Part shown: positions 45,828 to 57,153 of the stretch, one piece after another
How the letters are laid out: every line of letters starts with the position of its first letter
Numbering within the stretch: position 1 is the stretch's first letter
Assembly (NCBI RefSeq): GCF_013911965.1
Contig: NZ_JACESE010000002.1
Coordinates: 186,001-250,000, forward strand
DNA: 64,000 bases
Source: Phenylobacterium sp.
GTDB lineage: Bacteria; Pseudomonadota; Alphaproteobacteria; Caulobacterales; Caulobacteraceae
Direction: 5' to 3'
Notes under the pieces: model-generated
Told to the model about the DNA's origin: nothing
Database searches by the model: none
What the model saw: the letters and a program-made list of their open reading frames with translations, nothing else
Translations under genes and position numbers: made by a program

Positions 45828-47045
45828 ATGCTCGCCATCCTGCAGACCGCGCTGACCTACATCATCCCCTTTCTGCTCGTGCTGACGCTGGTCGTCACCA
45901 TTCACGAGCTCGGCCACTACTGGGCGGCGCGGGCCTGCGGCGTGGCCATCGACCAGTTCTCCATCGGCTTCGGCCGCAAGATCTTCGGCTGGCGCGACAA
46001 GCGCGGCGTGGAGTGGCGGGTCGGCTGGATCCCGCTCGGCGGCTTCGTCCGCTTCTCCGGCGATGAGAACGCCGCCAGCGTGCCCGACCATGAGAACCTT
46101 CAGGCCCTGCGCCAGAAGATCGAGGCCGAGCAGGGCCGGGGCGCAGCCGACCGCTACTTCCACTTCAAGCCGGTGTGGCAGCGCGCCTTCATCACCGCCG
46201 CCGGCCCGTTCGCCAACTTCGTCCTGGCCGTCGTGCTTTTCGCCGTCCTCCTGATGAGCGTGGGCGAGACGGTGGTGCCGGCCCGCGTGGCGGCCGTCGA
46301 GGCCGGCAGCCCGGCGGCGGAGGCGGGCTTCCAGGCGGGCGACGTGGTCGTGGAGGCCAATGGCCAGACGATCGACAACTTCTTCGACCTGCAGCAGATC
46401 ATCGCCGTGCGCTCCAACGCGCTCACCGAATTCGTCGTGGAGCGGGACGGCCGGACGGTCACCCTGAGCGCCACGCCCGAGCGGCGCCTGGTCACCGACC
46501 GCATGGGCGGCGAGCAGAAGATCGGCGTGCTCGGCATCTCCAGTCCCGCCGGTTCGGGCGAACGGACCGTGCGCCGCTACGGCCCCGTCGAGGCTGTGGG
46601 GGCGGGGGTGGAGCGGACATGGCGGGTGCTGAGCACCACCGTCTACTACCTCGGGCGCGTGGTCACGGGACGTGAGAGCGCCGACCAACTCGGCGGGCCG
46701 CTGCGGATCGCTCAGGCGTCCGGCCAGGTGGCCCAGGTCGGCGCCCAGGGGGCGCCCGACCTCGGGGCCATGCTCCTGGGCAGCGCCGTGGCCCTCCTGG
46801 GCCTGGCGGCGGTGCTGTCGGTGGGCATCGGCTTCATGAATCTGCTGCCCGTTCCGGTGCTCGATGGCGGCCATCTGCTCTTCTACGCCTACGAGGCGGT
46901 GGCCCGTCGCCCTCTTGCGGCCAAGGTTCAGGCGGCAGGATACCGGGTAGGCCTTGCGCTGCTGCTCGGATTGATGTTGTTCGCCACCTGGAACGATCTG
47001 CAGCAACTGCGTGTGTTCAAACTCCTCGGCGGTCTGGTCTCCTAG
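45828..47045 (+). CDS. rseP: Site-2 protease, RseP / MmpA type
   Basis: 405-residue intramembrane zinc metalloprotease. H26-E27-xx-H30 (HELGH) lies in the first helix and D346 (PVPVLDGGH) in a C-terminal helix. One PDZ domain is near residues 145-215 (AGSPAAEAGFQAGDVVVEANG). Homologues cleave anti-sigma factors; in Caulobacter the homologue MmpA cleaves PodJ and is important for polarity. It sits in the usual dxr-rseP-bamA order. Confidence 0.95.
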   Translation: MLAILQTALTYIIPFLLVLTLVVTIHELGHYWAARACGVAIDQFSIGFGRKIFGWRDKRGVEWRVGWIPLGGFVRFSGDENAASVPDHENLQALRQKIEAEQGRGAADRYFHFKPVWQRAFITAAGPFANFVLAVVLFAVLLMSVGETVVPARVAAVEAGSPAAEAGFQAGDVVVEANGQTIDNFFDLQQIIAVRSNALTEFVVERDGRTVTLSATPERRLVTDRMGGEQKIGVLGISSPAGSGERTVRRYGPVEAVGAGVERTWRVLSTTVYYLGRVVTGRESADQLGGPLRIAQASGQVAQVGAQGAPDLGAMLLGSAVALLGLAAVLSVGIGFMNLLPVPVLDGGHLLFYAYEAVARRPLAAKVQAAGYRVGLALLLGLMLFATWNDLQQLRVFKLLGGLVS

Positions 47046-47076
47046 GCTCCCGCTTTCCTCCGTTACGGCTGATCAG

Positions 47077-49431
47077 ATGCAAAGAACTCGCGCTCGCGGC
47101 GCTGCGCTCGCTTCCGGCTTCGCCCTGCTCCTGTCCTCCACGGCGCTGGTCGCGCCGACGGTGGCCCTGGCGCAGGCCCAGACCCAGGTGGCGCAGCGCA
47201 TCGTCGTGCGCGGCAACGAGCGGATCGAGCAGGCCACGGTCCTCTCCTATCTGCCGATCCAGCCGGGAGACACGGTCGATTCGCAGACCCTCGACCTGGC
47301 GCTGAAGGCGCTCTACCGGACCGACCTGTTCGCCGACGTGAAGATCTCCGCCGTCGGCGGCGAGGTGGTCGTGGAGGTGGTCGAAAACCCGATCATCAAC
47401 CGCGTCATCTTCGAGGGGAACAAGGGCCTTAAGGAGGACAAGCTCCGCGACGAGGTCACCCTTCGTCCGCGCAGCATCTTCACGCGCGCCCGCGTGCAGC
47501 AGGACGTGCAGCGGATCGTCGAACTCTATCGCCGCTCGGGCCGGATCTCGGCCGAGGTGACGCCCAAGGTGGTGGAGCTGCCGCAGAAGCGCGTGGACGT
47601 GATCTTCGAGATCGACGAGGGCGCCAAGAGCGGGGTCCTGCGCACCAACTTCCTCGGCAATACCGAGTTCTCCGACAACGACCTGCGCGACGTGGTCGTG
47701 ACCGAGCAGAGCGCCTGGTACAAGCTCTTCACCAGCAACGCCAACTACGATCCCGACCGGCTGGAGTACGACAAGGAGCAGCTGCGCGAGCACTATCGCA
47801 ACCGCGGCTTCTACGACTTCCGCGTGGTCTCGGCGATCGCCGAGCTTGCGCCGGACAAGAACGGCTTCGTGGTGACCTACACCCTCGACGAGGGACCGGA
47901 GTACCGCTTCGGCGAGGTCACGGTGGAGACCGAGCTCGAGCGCCTGAACAAGGAGACTCTGACTCAGCTGGTGCCTATCCGCGAAGGTCAGATCTATCAG
48001 GACGAGCGGATCGAGCAGGCGACCGACGCCCTGACCTTCGCCGCCGGCGCCGCAGGCTTCGCCTTTGTCGACGTGCGTCCGCGCTATACCGCCAATCGCG
48101 AGACCAAGACGGTCGACGTCACCTTCCAGGTGCGCGAAGGACCGCGCGTCTATGTCGACCGCATCGACATCGTCGGCAACACCCGCACGCTCGACTATGT
48201 GGTGCGTCGGGAGATGAACCTGGTGGAGGGCGACGCCTATAACCGGGTGCTGGTCGACCGTTCGCGCAACCAGATCCGCGGCCTCGGCTTTTTCAAGGAC
48301 GTGAACATCGAGGAGATCCCCGGCGCTGCGCCCGACCGGACGAGCCTCCGCGTCGAGGTCGAGGAACAGCCCACCGGCGAGCTCTCCTTCAGCGCCGGCT
48401 ATTCCTCCGTCGATCAGCTGATCCTCGATCTGGGCGTCACCGAACGGAACTTCCGCGGCCGAGGGCAGAACCTGCGCGCGCGCGTCTCGGTCGGCTCTCT
48501 GCGCCAGCAGGTGGACCTGTCCTTCACCGAACCGCGGTTCCTCGGCCGCGACCTCGGCGCCGGCGTCGATCTCTATTCGTACAAGTACGACCTGACCGAC
48601 TACTCGGCCTACAAGACCAACACCATCGGGGCCGGTCTGCGCCTGGGCTTCCCGCTGACCATGAACTCCCGCGGCTCGCTGCGCTACACCCTGCGCCGCG
48701 ACGAGGTGGAGATCCCGGACTCCTACTGCGATCCGACCGCGCCGGTCGTGTCGATCTCGCTCTGCGCGCAGCGCGGCCAGTACACCACCTCGCTGATCGG
48801 CTACGGCCTGCGGCTCGATCGGCGGAACGATCCGATCAATCCGACGCGTGGCTTCTACACCGCCCTGAACCAGGACCTGGCGGGCATCGGCGGCGACGTG
48901 AACTATCTGAAGACCGAGGTCGAGGGCGGCTGGTACTACGGCTTCTCGCCGAGCTTCATCTTCAGCGCCACCGGCTCGCTGGGCTATGTGGACGGCTGGA
49001 ACGGCGACACGGTCCGCATCAACGACCGCTTCTACAAGGGCGGCAACAGCTTCCGCGGCTTCGAGACCGCCGGCATCGGGCCGCGCGACCTGAACGCCAG
49101 CCGGAGCGACGCCATGGGCGGCAAGGCCTACGCCATCGGCTCGGTGGAGCTGACGGTGCCGACCTTCCTGCCCGAGCAGTATGGGGTGAAGGCGGCGCTG
49201 TTCTCCGACTTCGGCACCTTGGGCCTGCTGGACGATGAGGATAAGCTGACGACCGCAGGCGTGGTCGATCCGAACATCAAGGACGACCTGTCGCTGCGGG
49301 CTTCCGCGGGCCTCAGCATCCACTGGCGCTCGCCCATGGGCCCCATTCGCTTCGACTTCAGCCAAGTTTTGGCCAAAGAAGACTACGACAAGACCGAAAC
49401 CTTCCGGTTCTCCACCTCAACGAGGTTCTGA
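47077..49431 (+). CDS. bamA: Outer membrane protein assembly factor BamA
   Basis: 784-residue Omp85 protein, core of the BAM complex. A signal peptide (RTRARGAALASGFALLL, cleavage after ALA near residue 32) is followed by five POTRA domains (starting RIVVRGNERIEQATV) and a C-terminal beta-barrel with the VRG/F-type signature FYKGGNSFRGFETAGIGPRD. It ends in Phe, as needed for barrel insertion. The in-frame ATG at 47011 is inside rseP; the ATG at 47077 just ahead of the signal peptide is preferred. Confidence 0.97.
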   Translation: MQRTRARGAALASGFALLLSSTALVAPTVALAQAQTQVAQRIVVRGNERIEQATVLSYLPIQPGDTVDSQTLDLALKALYRTDLFADVKISAVGGEVVVEVVENPIINRVIFEGNKGLKEDKLRDEVTLRPRSIFTRARVQQDVQRIVELYRRSGRISAEVTPKVVELPQKRVDVIFEIDEGAKSGVLRTNFLGNTEFSDNDLRDVVVTEQSAWYKLFTSNANYDPDRLEYDKEQLREHYRNRGFYDFRVVSAIAELAPDKNGFVVTYTLDEGPEYRFGEVTVETELERLNKETLTQLVPIREGQIYQDERIEQATDALTFAAGAAGFAFVDVRPRYTANRETKTVDVTFQVREGPRVYVDRIDIVGNTRTLDYVVRREMNLVEGDAYNRVLVDRSRNQIRGLGFFKDVNIEEIPGAAPDRTSLRVEVEEQPTGELSFSAGYSSVDQLILDLGVTERNFRGRGQNLRARVSVGSLRQQVDLSFTEPRFLGRDLGAGVDLYSYKYDLTDYSAYKTNTIGAGLRLGFPLTMNSRGSLRYTLRRDEVEIPDSYCDPTAPVVSISLCAQRGQYTTSLIGYGLRLDRRNDPINPTRGFYTALNQDLAGIGGDVNYLKTEVEGGWYYGFSPSFIFSATGSLGYVDGWNGDTVRINDRFYKGGNSFRGFETAGIGPRDLNASRSDAMGGKAYAIGSVELTVPTFLPEQYGVKAALFSDFGTLGLLDDEDKLTTAGVVDPNIKDDLSLRASAGLSIHWRSPMGPIRFDFSQVLAKEDYDKTETFRFSTSTRF

Positions 49432-49435
49432 TTTT

Positions 49436-50056
49436 ATGACCATGAAACCCCTCGCCGCCGGCGCCGCCGCCGCTGCGGCCCTCTCGCTCGCCGCTTCGTC
49501 GGCCGCGCTGGCGCAGACCGCCGCGGCGGCCCCGCAAGTGTCGCACGGCGCTGCGGTCCCCGGGGTCTGCGTGATGTCGGTCGAAGCCGCCATCGGCGGC
49601 TCCACGGTGGGCCAGTATGTGCAGTCGCGGCTGCAGCAGATCTCGACCCAGGTCGAAGCCGAGCTGAAGGCCGAGGAAACGGCCATCAGCAACGAGGCCA
49701 AGGCCATCGAAACCGCGCGCTCCACCCTCAGCCAGGACGCCTTCGACAAGCGCCGGGCCGATCTGCAGGTTCGCCTGAACGCCTATCAGCGCAAGGGCGC
49801 GCTTCGCGAGCGCGAGATGGCCGTCACCCAGCAGAAGGCGATCTCCCGCATCGGTCAGGAGATGGAGCCGCTGATCCGTCAGGTCTATCAGCAGAAGCAG
49901 TGCAGCCTGCTGCTGAACCGCGACGCCCTGCTGCTCGCCAACCCGGCCATGGACGTCACGCCTCAGGTCGTCACGGCCCTGAACGGCAAGATCACCCAGT
50001 TCGCTTTCGACCGCGAGCGGCTGGACCAGGCCGCCTCCGGCGCTCAGACTAACTAG
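49436..50056 (+). CDS. OmpH/Skp-family periplasmic chaperone
   Basis: 206-residue protein with a signal peptide (about 1-26, ending SAALA) and an OmpH-like coiled-coil body: VEAAIGGSTVGQYVQSRLQQISTQVEAELKAEETAI, then long Glu/Arg-rich helices that form the Skp tentacles. It should guard unfolded outer-membrane proteins on their way to BamA. ATG 49436 and ATG 49442 are both possible starts. Position between bamA and lpxD is the classical one for this gene. Confidence 0.9.
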   Translation: MTMKPLAAGAAAAAALSLAASSAALAQTAAAAPQVSHGAAVPGVCVMSVEAAIGGSTVGQYVQSRLQQISTQVEAELKAEETAISNEAKAIETARSTLSQDAFDKRRADLQVRLNAYQRKGALREREMAVTQQKAISRIGQEMEPLIRQVYQQKQCSLLLNRDALLLANPAMDVTPQVVTALNGKITQFAFDRERLDQAASGAQTN

Positions 50057-50092
50057 GCGAACGACTCGGCAAGAGGCGCGGGTCGCGCCTGG

Positions 50093-51121
50093 ATGGACAT
50101 GCCCGACCCGCGTTTCTTCGAGGACCTCGGTCCGATCAGCCTTTCCGATCTGGCTCACCTGACCGGCGCCGAACTGGCGCCGGGCGTCGATGGCGGCCGC
50201 GCCGTGCGCGGGGTCTCGATCCTCGACCGGGCCGGGCCCGACACCGTCACCTTCCTGTCCGACCGGCGGCTCGCCCCCGAACTGGCGCGCAGTCGCGCCG
50301 GCGCCTGCTTCCTGCACCCCAGGCTTGCCGAACAGGCGCCGGAGGGCTGCGCCGTCCTGCTCACGCCGGCGCCGCAGGCGGCCTACGCGCTCGCCGGCCA
50401 CCGGCTTCACAGGCCGCGCGTCAGTCTCTCCGCCGCCCATGTCTCGCCTTCCGCGCGGCTGGAGGAGGGGGTTCAGATCGGCGCCGGCGCCGTCGTCGGG
50501 GACGAGGCCCAGATCGGTCGCGGAACCCTGATCGGTCCGGGCGCCGTGATCGGCGCGGGGGTGACCATCGGGCGCGACTGCGAAATCGGTCCCCGCGCGT
50601 CCATCAGCTTCGCTCTCTTGGGCGATCGGGTGCGGATCTATGCCGGCGCCGTGATCGGGGAGGCGGGCTTTGGCGCGACGCCAGGACCCAAGGGCCTCAT
50701 CGACATTCCGCAGCTCGGGCGCGTGATCGTTCAGGACGGCGTCACTGTCGGAGCCAACACCTGCATCGACCGCGGCGCCTTCGACGATACGGTGATCGGC
50801 GAGAACACAAAGATCGACAACCTGGTGCAGATCGCCCACAACGTCCGCGTCGGGCGCAATTGCGTCATGGCCGCCCATACGGGCATTTCCGGCAGCGTGA
50901 CCATCGGCGACGGCGCCCAGTTCGGCGGCCGGGCCGGAGTCGCCGATCACGTGATCATCGGGGAGGGCGCGCGCATCGCCGCCGCCGCCGGCGTCATGAA
51001 GGATGTGCCGCCCGGCGAGACCTGGGGCGGGTCGCCGGCCCGTCCGGTGAAGAGATGGATGCGGGAAACCGCCTGGCTGTCGAAGATGGCCACGCGTCGT
51101 GGAGAGGGAGCGGGCGGATGA
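50093..51121 (+). CDS. lpxD: UDP-3-O-acylglucosamine N-acyltransferase
   Basis: 342-residue lipid A enzyme of the third pathway step. The N-terminal uridine-binding domain is followed by a left-handed beta-helix of hexapeptide repeats (from about 105 to 300). The catalytic histidine is H249 (QIAHNVRVG). Start ATG 50093 or 50099. It overlaps fabZ by 4 bases. Confidence 0.97.
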   Translation: MDMPDPRFFEDLGPISLSDLAHLTGAELAPGVDGGRAVRGVSILDRAGPDTVTFLSDRRLAPELARSRAGACFLHPRLAEQAPEGCAVLLTPAPQAAYALAGHRLHRPRVSLSAAHVSPSARLEEGVQIGAGAVVGDEAQIGRGTLIGPGAVIGAGVTIGRDCEIGPRASISFALLGDRVRIYAGAVIGEAGFGATPGPKGLIDIPQLGRVIVQDGVTVGANTCIDRGAFDDTVIGENTKIDNLVQIAHNVRVGRNCVMAAHTGISGSVTIGDGAQFGGRAGVADHVIIGEGARIAAAAGVMKDVPPGETWGGSPARPVKRWMRETAWLSKMATRRGEGAGG

Positions 51122-51591
51122 GCCGAAAGGCGCCAGTGAACGACAATCCGTCGGAGATCGACATCTCCGAGGTGCTGCGGCGCATCCCGCACCGCTATCC
51201 GTTCCTGCTGGTCGATCGCGCCGAGGACTACAAGCCGAGCGAGTCGATCGTCGGCATCAAGTGCGTGACCTTCAACGAGCCGTTCTTCGTCGGGCATTTT
51301 CCGGAGTACCCGGTGATGCCCGGCGTCCTGATCGTCGAGGCCCTGGCGCAGACCGGGGCGGTGCTGATGTCCAAGTCGCTGAACGTGGACGTCGAAGGCA
51401 AGACGATCCTGTTCATCTCGGTCGACAACTGCCGCTTCCGCCACCCGGTCCGGCCGGGCGACGTGCTGCGCATGCCGGTCGAGGTGCTTCGTCACCGGGG
51501 GGATGTGTTCAAATTCCGCGGACGGGCCATGGTGGGCGACAAGGTCGCCGCCGAGGCCGAGTTCGCCGCCATGGTTGTGGAGACCCAGTGA
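51118..51591 (+). CDS. fabZ: 3-hydroxyacyl-ACP dehydratase FabZ
   Basis: 157-residue hot-dog-fold dehydratase of fatty acid synthesis. Catalytic H60 ([12 protein letters not shown]) and E74 (EALAQTGA) are present. [19 protein letters not shown] is also typical. It competes with lipid A synthesis for 3-hydroxyacyl-ACP, which is why it sits in the lpx cluster. Start and stop are coupled to lpxD and lpxA by 4-base overlaps. Confidence 0.98.
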   Translation: MSRKAPVNDNPSEIDISEVLRRIPHRYPFLLVDRAEDYKPSESIVGIKCVTFNEPFFVGHFPEYPVMPGVLIVEALAQTGAVLMSKSLNVDVEGKTILFISVDNCRFRHPVRPGDVLRMPVEVLRHRGDVFKFRGRAMVGDKVAAEAEFAAMVVETQ

Positions 51592-52385
51592 GCGTCGAAA
51601 TCCATCCCACCGCCATCGTCGCCAAGGGCGCCGAACTCGCCGACGGCGTCTCGATCGGCCCCTATTCGATCATCGGCGAGCACGTGAAGATCGGCCCGCG
51701 GACGCAGGTCCTGGCGCACGTGGTCATCGAGAACCGTACGACGATCGGCGCCGATTGCACGGTGCGCAACTTCGCCAATCTGGGCGGGCCGCCGCATCAC
51801 ACCGGCTACAAGGGCGAGCCGACGGAGCTCGTCATCGGCGATCGCAACCGCCTTTGGGAGCACGTCACCATGCACATCGGCACGCCCGACGGCGGCGGCG
51901 TGACGCGCGTGGGCAACGACGGCATGTACATGGCCACCAGCCATGTGGGGCACGACTGCGTGGTCGGCGACAATGTCGTCCTGGCGCACTCTGCGACCCT
52001 CGGCGGACATGTGCATGTGGGGGACTTCGTCATGGTCAGCGGCCTGGCCGCCGTCCACCAGCACTGCCGGGTCGGCCGCTATTCCTTCATCGGCGGCCTG
52101 GCGGCGGTGACCAAGGACGTCATCCCCTATGGCCTCGTCTGGGGCAACCATGCCCACCTTGAGGGCCTGAACCTCGTGGGGCTGAAGCGCCGCAACTTCT
52201 CGCGCGAGACCATCAGCGGCCTGCGCTCGGCCTACCGCCTGCTGTTCGCCGAGGAAGGCACCTTCCAGGAGCGGATCGAGGACACGACCGCCACCTTCGG
52301 CCAGAGCGCGCCCGTGATGGAGATCATCGACTTCATCCGCGCCGACGCCAACCGGCCGCTCTGCCTGCCGGAGCGGGAGGTCTGA
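51588..52385 (+). CDS. lpxA: UDP-N-acetylglucosamine acyltransferase
   Basis: 265-residue acyltransferase of the first lipid A step. The beta-helix runs from [26 protein letters not shown] to about residue 190, then a helical C-terminus. Catalytic H122 is in [14 protein letters not shown]. The start is GTG 51588 in GTGA overlap with fabZ. Confidence 0.98.
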   Translation: MSVEIHPTAIVAKGAELADGVSIGPYSIIGEHVKIGPRTQVLAHVVIENRTTIGADCTVRNFANLGGPPHHTGYKGEPTELVIGDRNRLWEHVTMHIGTPDGGGVTRVGNDGMYMATSHVGHDCVVGDNVVLAHSATLGGHVHVGDFVMVSGLAAVHQHCRVGRYSFIGGLAAVTKDVIPYGLVWGNHAHLEGLNLVGLKRRNFSRETISGLRSAYRLLFAEEGTFQERIEDTTATFGQSAPVMEIIDFIRADANRPLCLPEREV

Positions 52386-52388
52386 GCC

Positions 52389-53228
52389 TTGCGCAAGCTC
52401 GGCCTGATTGCGGGCGGCGGCGGGTTGCCGGTGGAGATCGCCAGCGCCTGCGAGAAGGGCGGACGCCCCTATTTCGTGATCCGCCTGAAGGGCTCGGCGG
52501 GGCCTGAACTGGAGGCCTTTCCGGGCGCCGAGGTCGGCATCGCCGAACTGGGCAAGTGCATCAAGACGCTCAAGCGCGCCGGCTGCGAGGCGGTCTGTTT
52601 CGCCGGACAGGTGGCGCGGCCGGACTTCGCCGCCCTGAAGCCCGACCTGCGCGGCATCGTGGCCCTGCCGGGCATCGTCGCCGCCGCCCGTAAGGGCGAT
52701 GACGCGCTGCTGCGCGCCCTGCTCGCCGAGTTCGAGAAGGAGGGCTTCGTGGTGGAGGGCGCCGACGAGGCGGTCGGCGATCTCCGCTTGCCGGCCGGGC
52801 CTCTGGGAACCGTGGCGCCCGGCGCCGGCCACGCCGAAGACATCGCCCGCGCCCTTCAGGTCGCCCGCGAGATCGGACGCCTAGACATCGGGCAGGGGGC
52901 GGTGGTCTGCGACGGCCTGGTCCTGGCCGTGGAGGCGCAGGAGGGCACCGACGCCATGCTGCGGCGGGTCGGCGAGCTGCCGGAGGACATCCGCGGCCGT
53001 CCCGGCGCGCCTCGCGGCGTGATCGCCAAGGCGCCCAAGCCCATCCAGGAGACCCGCGTCGATCTGCCCACCATCGGCTTGGGGACGGTGCAGCGCGCCG
53101 CCCGCGCCGGGCTGGCCGGCATCGTCGGGGAGGCGGGCCGCCTGCTGGTCCTGGATCGCGACGAGGTGATCGCGCTGGCCGACGAACTCGGCCTCTTCAT
53201 CGTGGGCGTGGACCCGCAGGCGTCGTGA
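52389..53228 (+). CDS. lpxI: UDP-2,3-diacylglucosamine diphosphatase LpxI
   Basis: 279-residue enzyme that hydrolyses UDP-2,3-diacylglucosamine to lipid X. LpxI (DUF1009) was characterised from Caulobacter crescentus and replaces LpxH in many alphaproteobacteria. The glycine-rich start GLIAGGGGLPVEIA and the C-terminal RVDLPTIGLGTVQRAARAG are clear. D225, essential in the Caulobacter enzyme, is present in VDLPTIG. The start is TTG 52389, 3 bases after lpxA. Confidence 0.95.
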   Translation: MRKLGLIAGGGGLPVEIASACEKGGRPYFVIRLKGSAGPELEAFPGAEVGIAELGKCIKTLKRAGCEAVCFAGQVARPDFAALKPDLRGIVALPGIVAAARKGDDALLRALLAEFEKEGFVVEGADEAVGDLRLPAGPLGTVAPGAGHAEDIARALQVAREIGRLDIGQGAVVCDGLVLAVEAQEGTDAMLRRVGELPEDIRGRPGAPRGVIAKAPKPIQETRVDLPTIGLGTVQRAARAGLAGIVGEAGRLLVLDRDEVIALADELGLFIVGVDPQAS

Positions 53229-54390
53229 CCCGGCCGCTCTGCGTCATGCTGGTGGCCGCAGAGGCCTCGGGCGATGATCGCGGGGCTGGCCTCATGGCCG
53301 CCCTGAAGCAACGACTGGGACCCGATCGCGTGCGCTTCGTCGGCGTTGGCGGGGCCCGAATGGCCGAGGAGGGGCTCGTCAGTCCCTTCGACATCGCCGA
53401 ACTGTCGATCCTGGGCCTGCTGGAGGGCCTGCTGGCCTATCCGAAGGTGGTCCGACGCGCCGACGAGACCGCGGCCCTGGCGGCGCGGGAGAAGCCGGAC
53501 GTCGCCATCCTGATCGACTCCTGGGGTTTCACCCTGCGCGTCGCCCAGCGGCTGAAGGCGCAACAGCCCAACCTTCCGCTTGTGAAGTATGTCGGGCCTC
53601 AGGTCTGGGCCTCGCGGCCGGGGCGGGCGGCGACGCTCGCCCGCTCGGTCGACCACCTGCTGTCGATCCACGCCTTCGACGCGCCCTATTTCGAGAAGGA
53701 GGGCCTGCCGGTCACCTTCGTGGGCAACAGCGCGCTCAGCGTCGACTTTTCCGGCGCAGATCCCGGCCGGCTGCGCAAGCGTCTCGGGATCGGGGCGGAG
53801 GCGGACATCCTCCTCGTCCTGCCGGGCAGCCGACCGAGCGAGATCGCCCGCGTGCTGCCCCCGTTCGGAGAAGGCGTGCGGATCCTGAAGGCGGAACGGC
53901 CCGATCTGGAGGTGGTCATCCCCGCGGCTCCGACGGTGGCCGCGATGGTCAAGGACCAGGTCGCCGGCTGGCCCGACAAGGTCCATGTGGTCGAGGGCGA
54001 GGAGGCCAAGCTCGACGCGATGAAGGCGGCGACCGTGGCGCTCGCCTGCTCGGGAACCGTGACCACCGAACTGGCCCTGGCGGGGGTTCCGATGGTCGTG
54101 GGCTACCGCCTTGGGCCGGTGACCTACGCCATCCTGAAGCGGCTGATCCGCACGCCCTATGTGACGCTGTTCAACATCGCGGCCCAGGACTTCGTGGCGC
54201 CGGAGCTGATCCAGGACGACTGCAACGGTCCGCGCATCGCCCGGGAGATCGCCGCGCGGCTGGACGCCCCCTCGGCGCGCCAGCAGCAGGTGCGCGCCCA
54301 GTACGAAGCCCTCGACAAAATGGGACGCGGCGGCCCCGATCCCTCGGAGGCCGCCGCGCTGGCCGTTCTGAAGGTGGTCGGGGCTGAGCC

Positions 54391-54394
<4 letters not shown>
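53225..54394 (+). CDS. lpxB: Lipid-A-disaccharide synthase
   Basis: 389-residue glycosyltransferase (family 19) that joins lipid X and UDP-diacylglucosamine. Signatures include [38 protein letters not shown] and the nucleotide-binding [13 protein letters not shown] 53225 overlaps the lpxI end by 4 bases. Its stop TAG overlaps the gltA stop on the other strand. Confidence 0.96.
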
Positions 54395-55674
<1,280 letters not shown>

Positions 55675-55733
55675 GCCATCCCCTTTCCTGTAACTAGGAA
55701 TTAAAACGTTCGTTCGCTTGGCCTTATAGCGCT

Positions 55734-57140
55734 TTACGCAGCGGGCGAAAGCGCGTCGTCGAGACGGGCCATGCTTTCGTCGCGGCCCAGCGCCACCAGG
55801 GCGCCCGCCAGGTCCGGCGCAGGCGAGCCTGCGGCCAGGCACATGCGCAGCGCCGGTCCGAACTTGCCGATGCCCACCGATTCCGACTCGGCGAACCCCC
55901 GGATTTCGGCTTCCAGCGCCGGGACCTCCCAGGTCTCGGCCGCGGCGAGGCGATCGCGCAGCCGCGACAGGCGGGCGCGGGTCTCGTCGGTGAGCAGGCT
56001 TGCGGCCTTTTCCGGCATATCCAGCGGGCGCTGACGCAGGACGAAGACGGTGGCGTCGGCCAGGTCGAGCATGGTCTTGGCGCCGTCGCGCACCAGCGGA
56101 ATCGTGCGCTCCAGAACCGCGCGATCGGCCTCGCGGACCTTCAGGTCGCGGCTGGCGTGGATGGCGGTGACCAGGTCGGCGAGGCGCGGGATCTCCGCCT
56201 GCCGGATGTAGTGGTTGTTCAGGTGGTTGAGCTTCGCCCAGTCCAGGCGCGAGGGGGCGCTGACCACGTCGGCGATGTCGAACCAGGAAATGGCCTGATC
56301 GTCGGAGAAGATCTCGTCGTCGCCGTGGCCCCAGCCCAGCCGGGCCAGATAGTTGCGCATGGCCTCGGGCAGGTAGCCCATGGCGTCGAACTCGCTGACG
56401 GCCTGGGCGCCATGGCGCTTGGAGAGCTTCGCGCCGTCCGGACCGTGGATCAGCGGCAGGTGGGCCCAGACCGGGACCTCCCAGCCCAGCGCCTTGTAGA
56501 TCAGCGTCTGGCGGGCGGCGTTGTTCAGGTGGTCGTCGCCGCGGATCACATGGGTGACGCCCATCTCGTGGTCGTCGACCACGACGGCCAGATTGTAGGT
56601 CGGCGAGCCGTCGGTGCGCAGCAGGATCAGGTCGTCCAGATCCTTGTTCTGGAACCGGATGTCGCCCTTGACCTGGTCGGCGACCAGGGTCTCCCCCTCG
56701 CGCGGGCTTTTCAGGCGCACGACGAAGGGCCGGTCGGGCGCGTCGTTCGGGGAGAGGTCCCGCCAGGGCGAGCGCACGACGCGCCCTTCGGCGCGGGCGG
56801 TCTCGCGTTCGGCCTCCAGCTCCTCGGGCGTCATGTAGTCGCGATAGGCCTCGCCGCGGGCCAGAAGCTCCTCCACGGCCGCGCGGTGACGATCGGCGCG
56901 GGCGGCCTGGAAGACCGGTTCCTCGTCCGGCTGCAGGCCGAGCCATTCGAGCCCCTCGAAGATCACCTTCACCGCAGCCTCGGTGGAGCGCTCACGGTCG
57001 GTGTCTTCGATGCGCAGCAGGAACTTGCCGCCGGTGTGGCGCGCATAAAGCCAGTTGAAAAGCGCCGTCCTCGCCGTGCCAATGTGCATGGAGCCGGTGG
57101 GCGAGGGGGCGATCCGGGTGACGACGGGACGGTCGGACAT
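55734..57140 (-). CDS. gltX: Glutamate--tRNA ligase
   Basis: 468-residue class I synthetase. The HIGH-type motif is in [23 protein letters not shown], and the KMSKS-type motif is KLSKRHG. Many alphaproteobacteria carry two GltX proteins, one acting on tRNA-Gln with the amidotransferase; only one copy is in view. The start at 57140 is 13 bases from the divergent comEC start. Confidence 0.97.
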   Translation of the reverse strand: MSDRPVVTRIAPSPTGSMHIGTARTALFNWLYARHTGGKFLLRIEDTDRERSTEAAVKVIFEGLEWLGLQPDEEPVFQAARADRHRAAVEELLARGEAYRDYMTPEELEAERETARAEGRVVRSPWRDLSPNDAPDRPFVVRLKSPREGETLVADQVKGDIRFQNKDLDDLILLRTDGSPTYNLAVVVDDHEMGVTHVIRGDDHLNNAARQTLIYKALGWEVPVWAHLPLIHGPDGAKLSKRHGAQAVSEFDAMGYLPEAMRNYLARLGWGHGDDEIFSDDQAISWFDIADVVSAPSRLDWAKLNHLNNHYIRQAEIPRLADLVTAIHASRDLKVREADRAVLERTIPLVRDGAKTMLDLADATVFVLRQRPLDMPEKAASLLTDETRARLSRLRDRLAAAETWEVPALEAEIRGFAESESVGIGKFGPALRMCLAAGSPAPDLAGALVALGRDESMARLDDALSPAA

Positions 57141-57153
57141 CGATATCGCAGGA

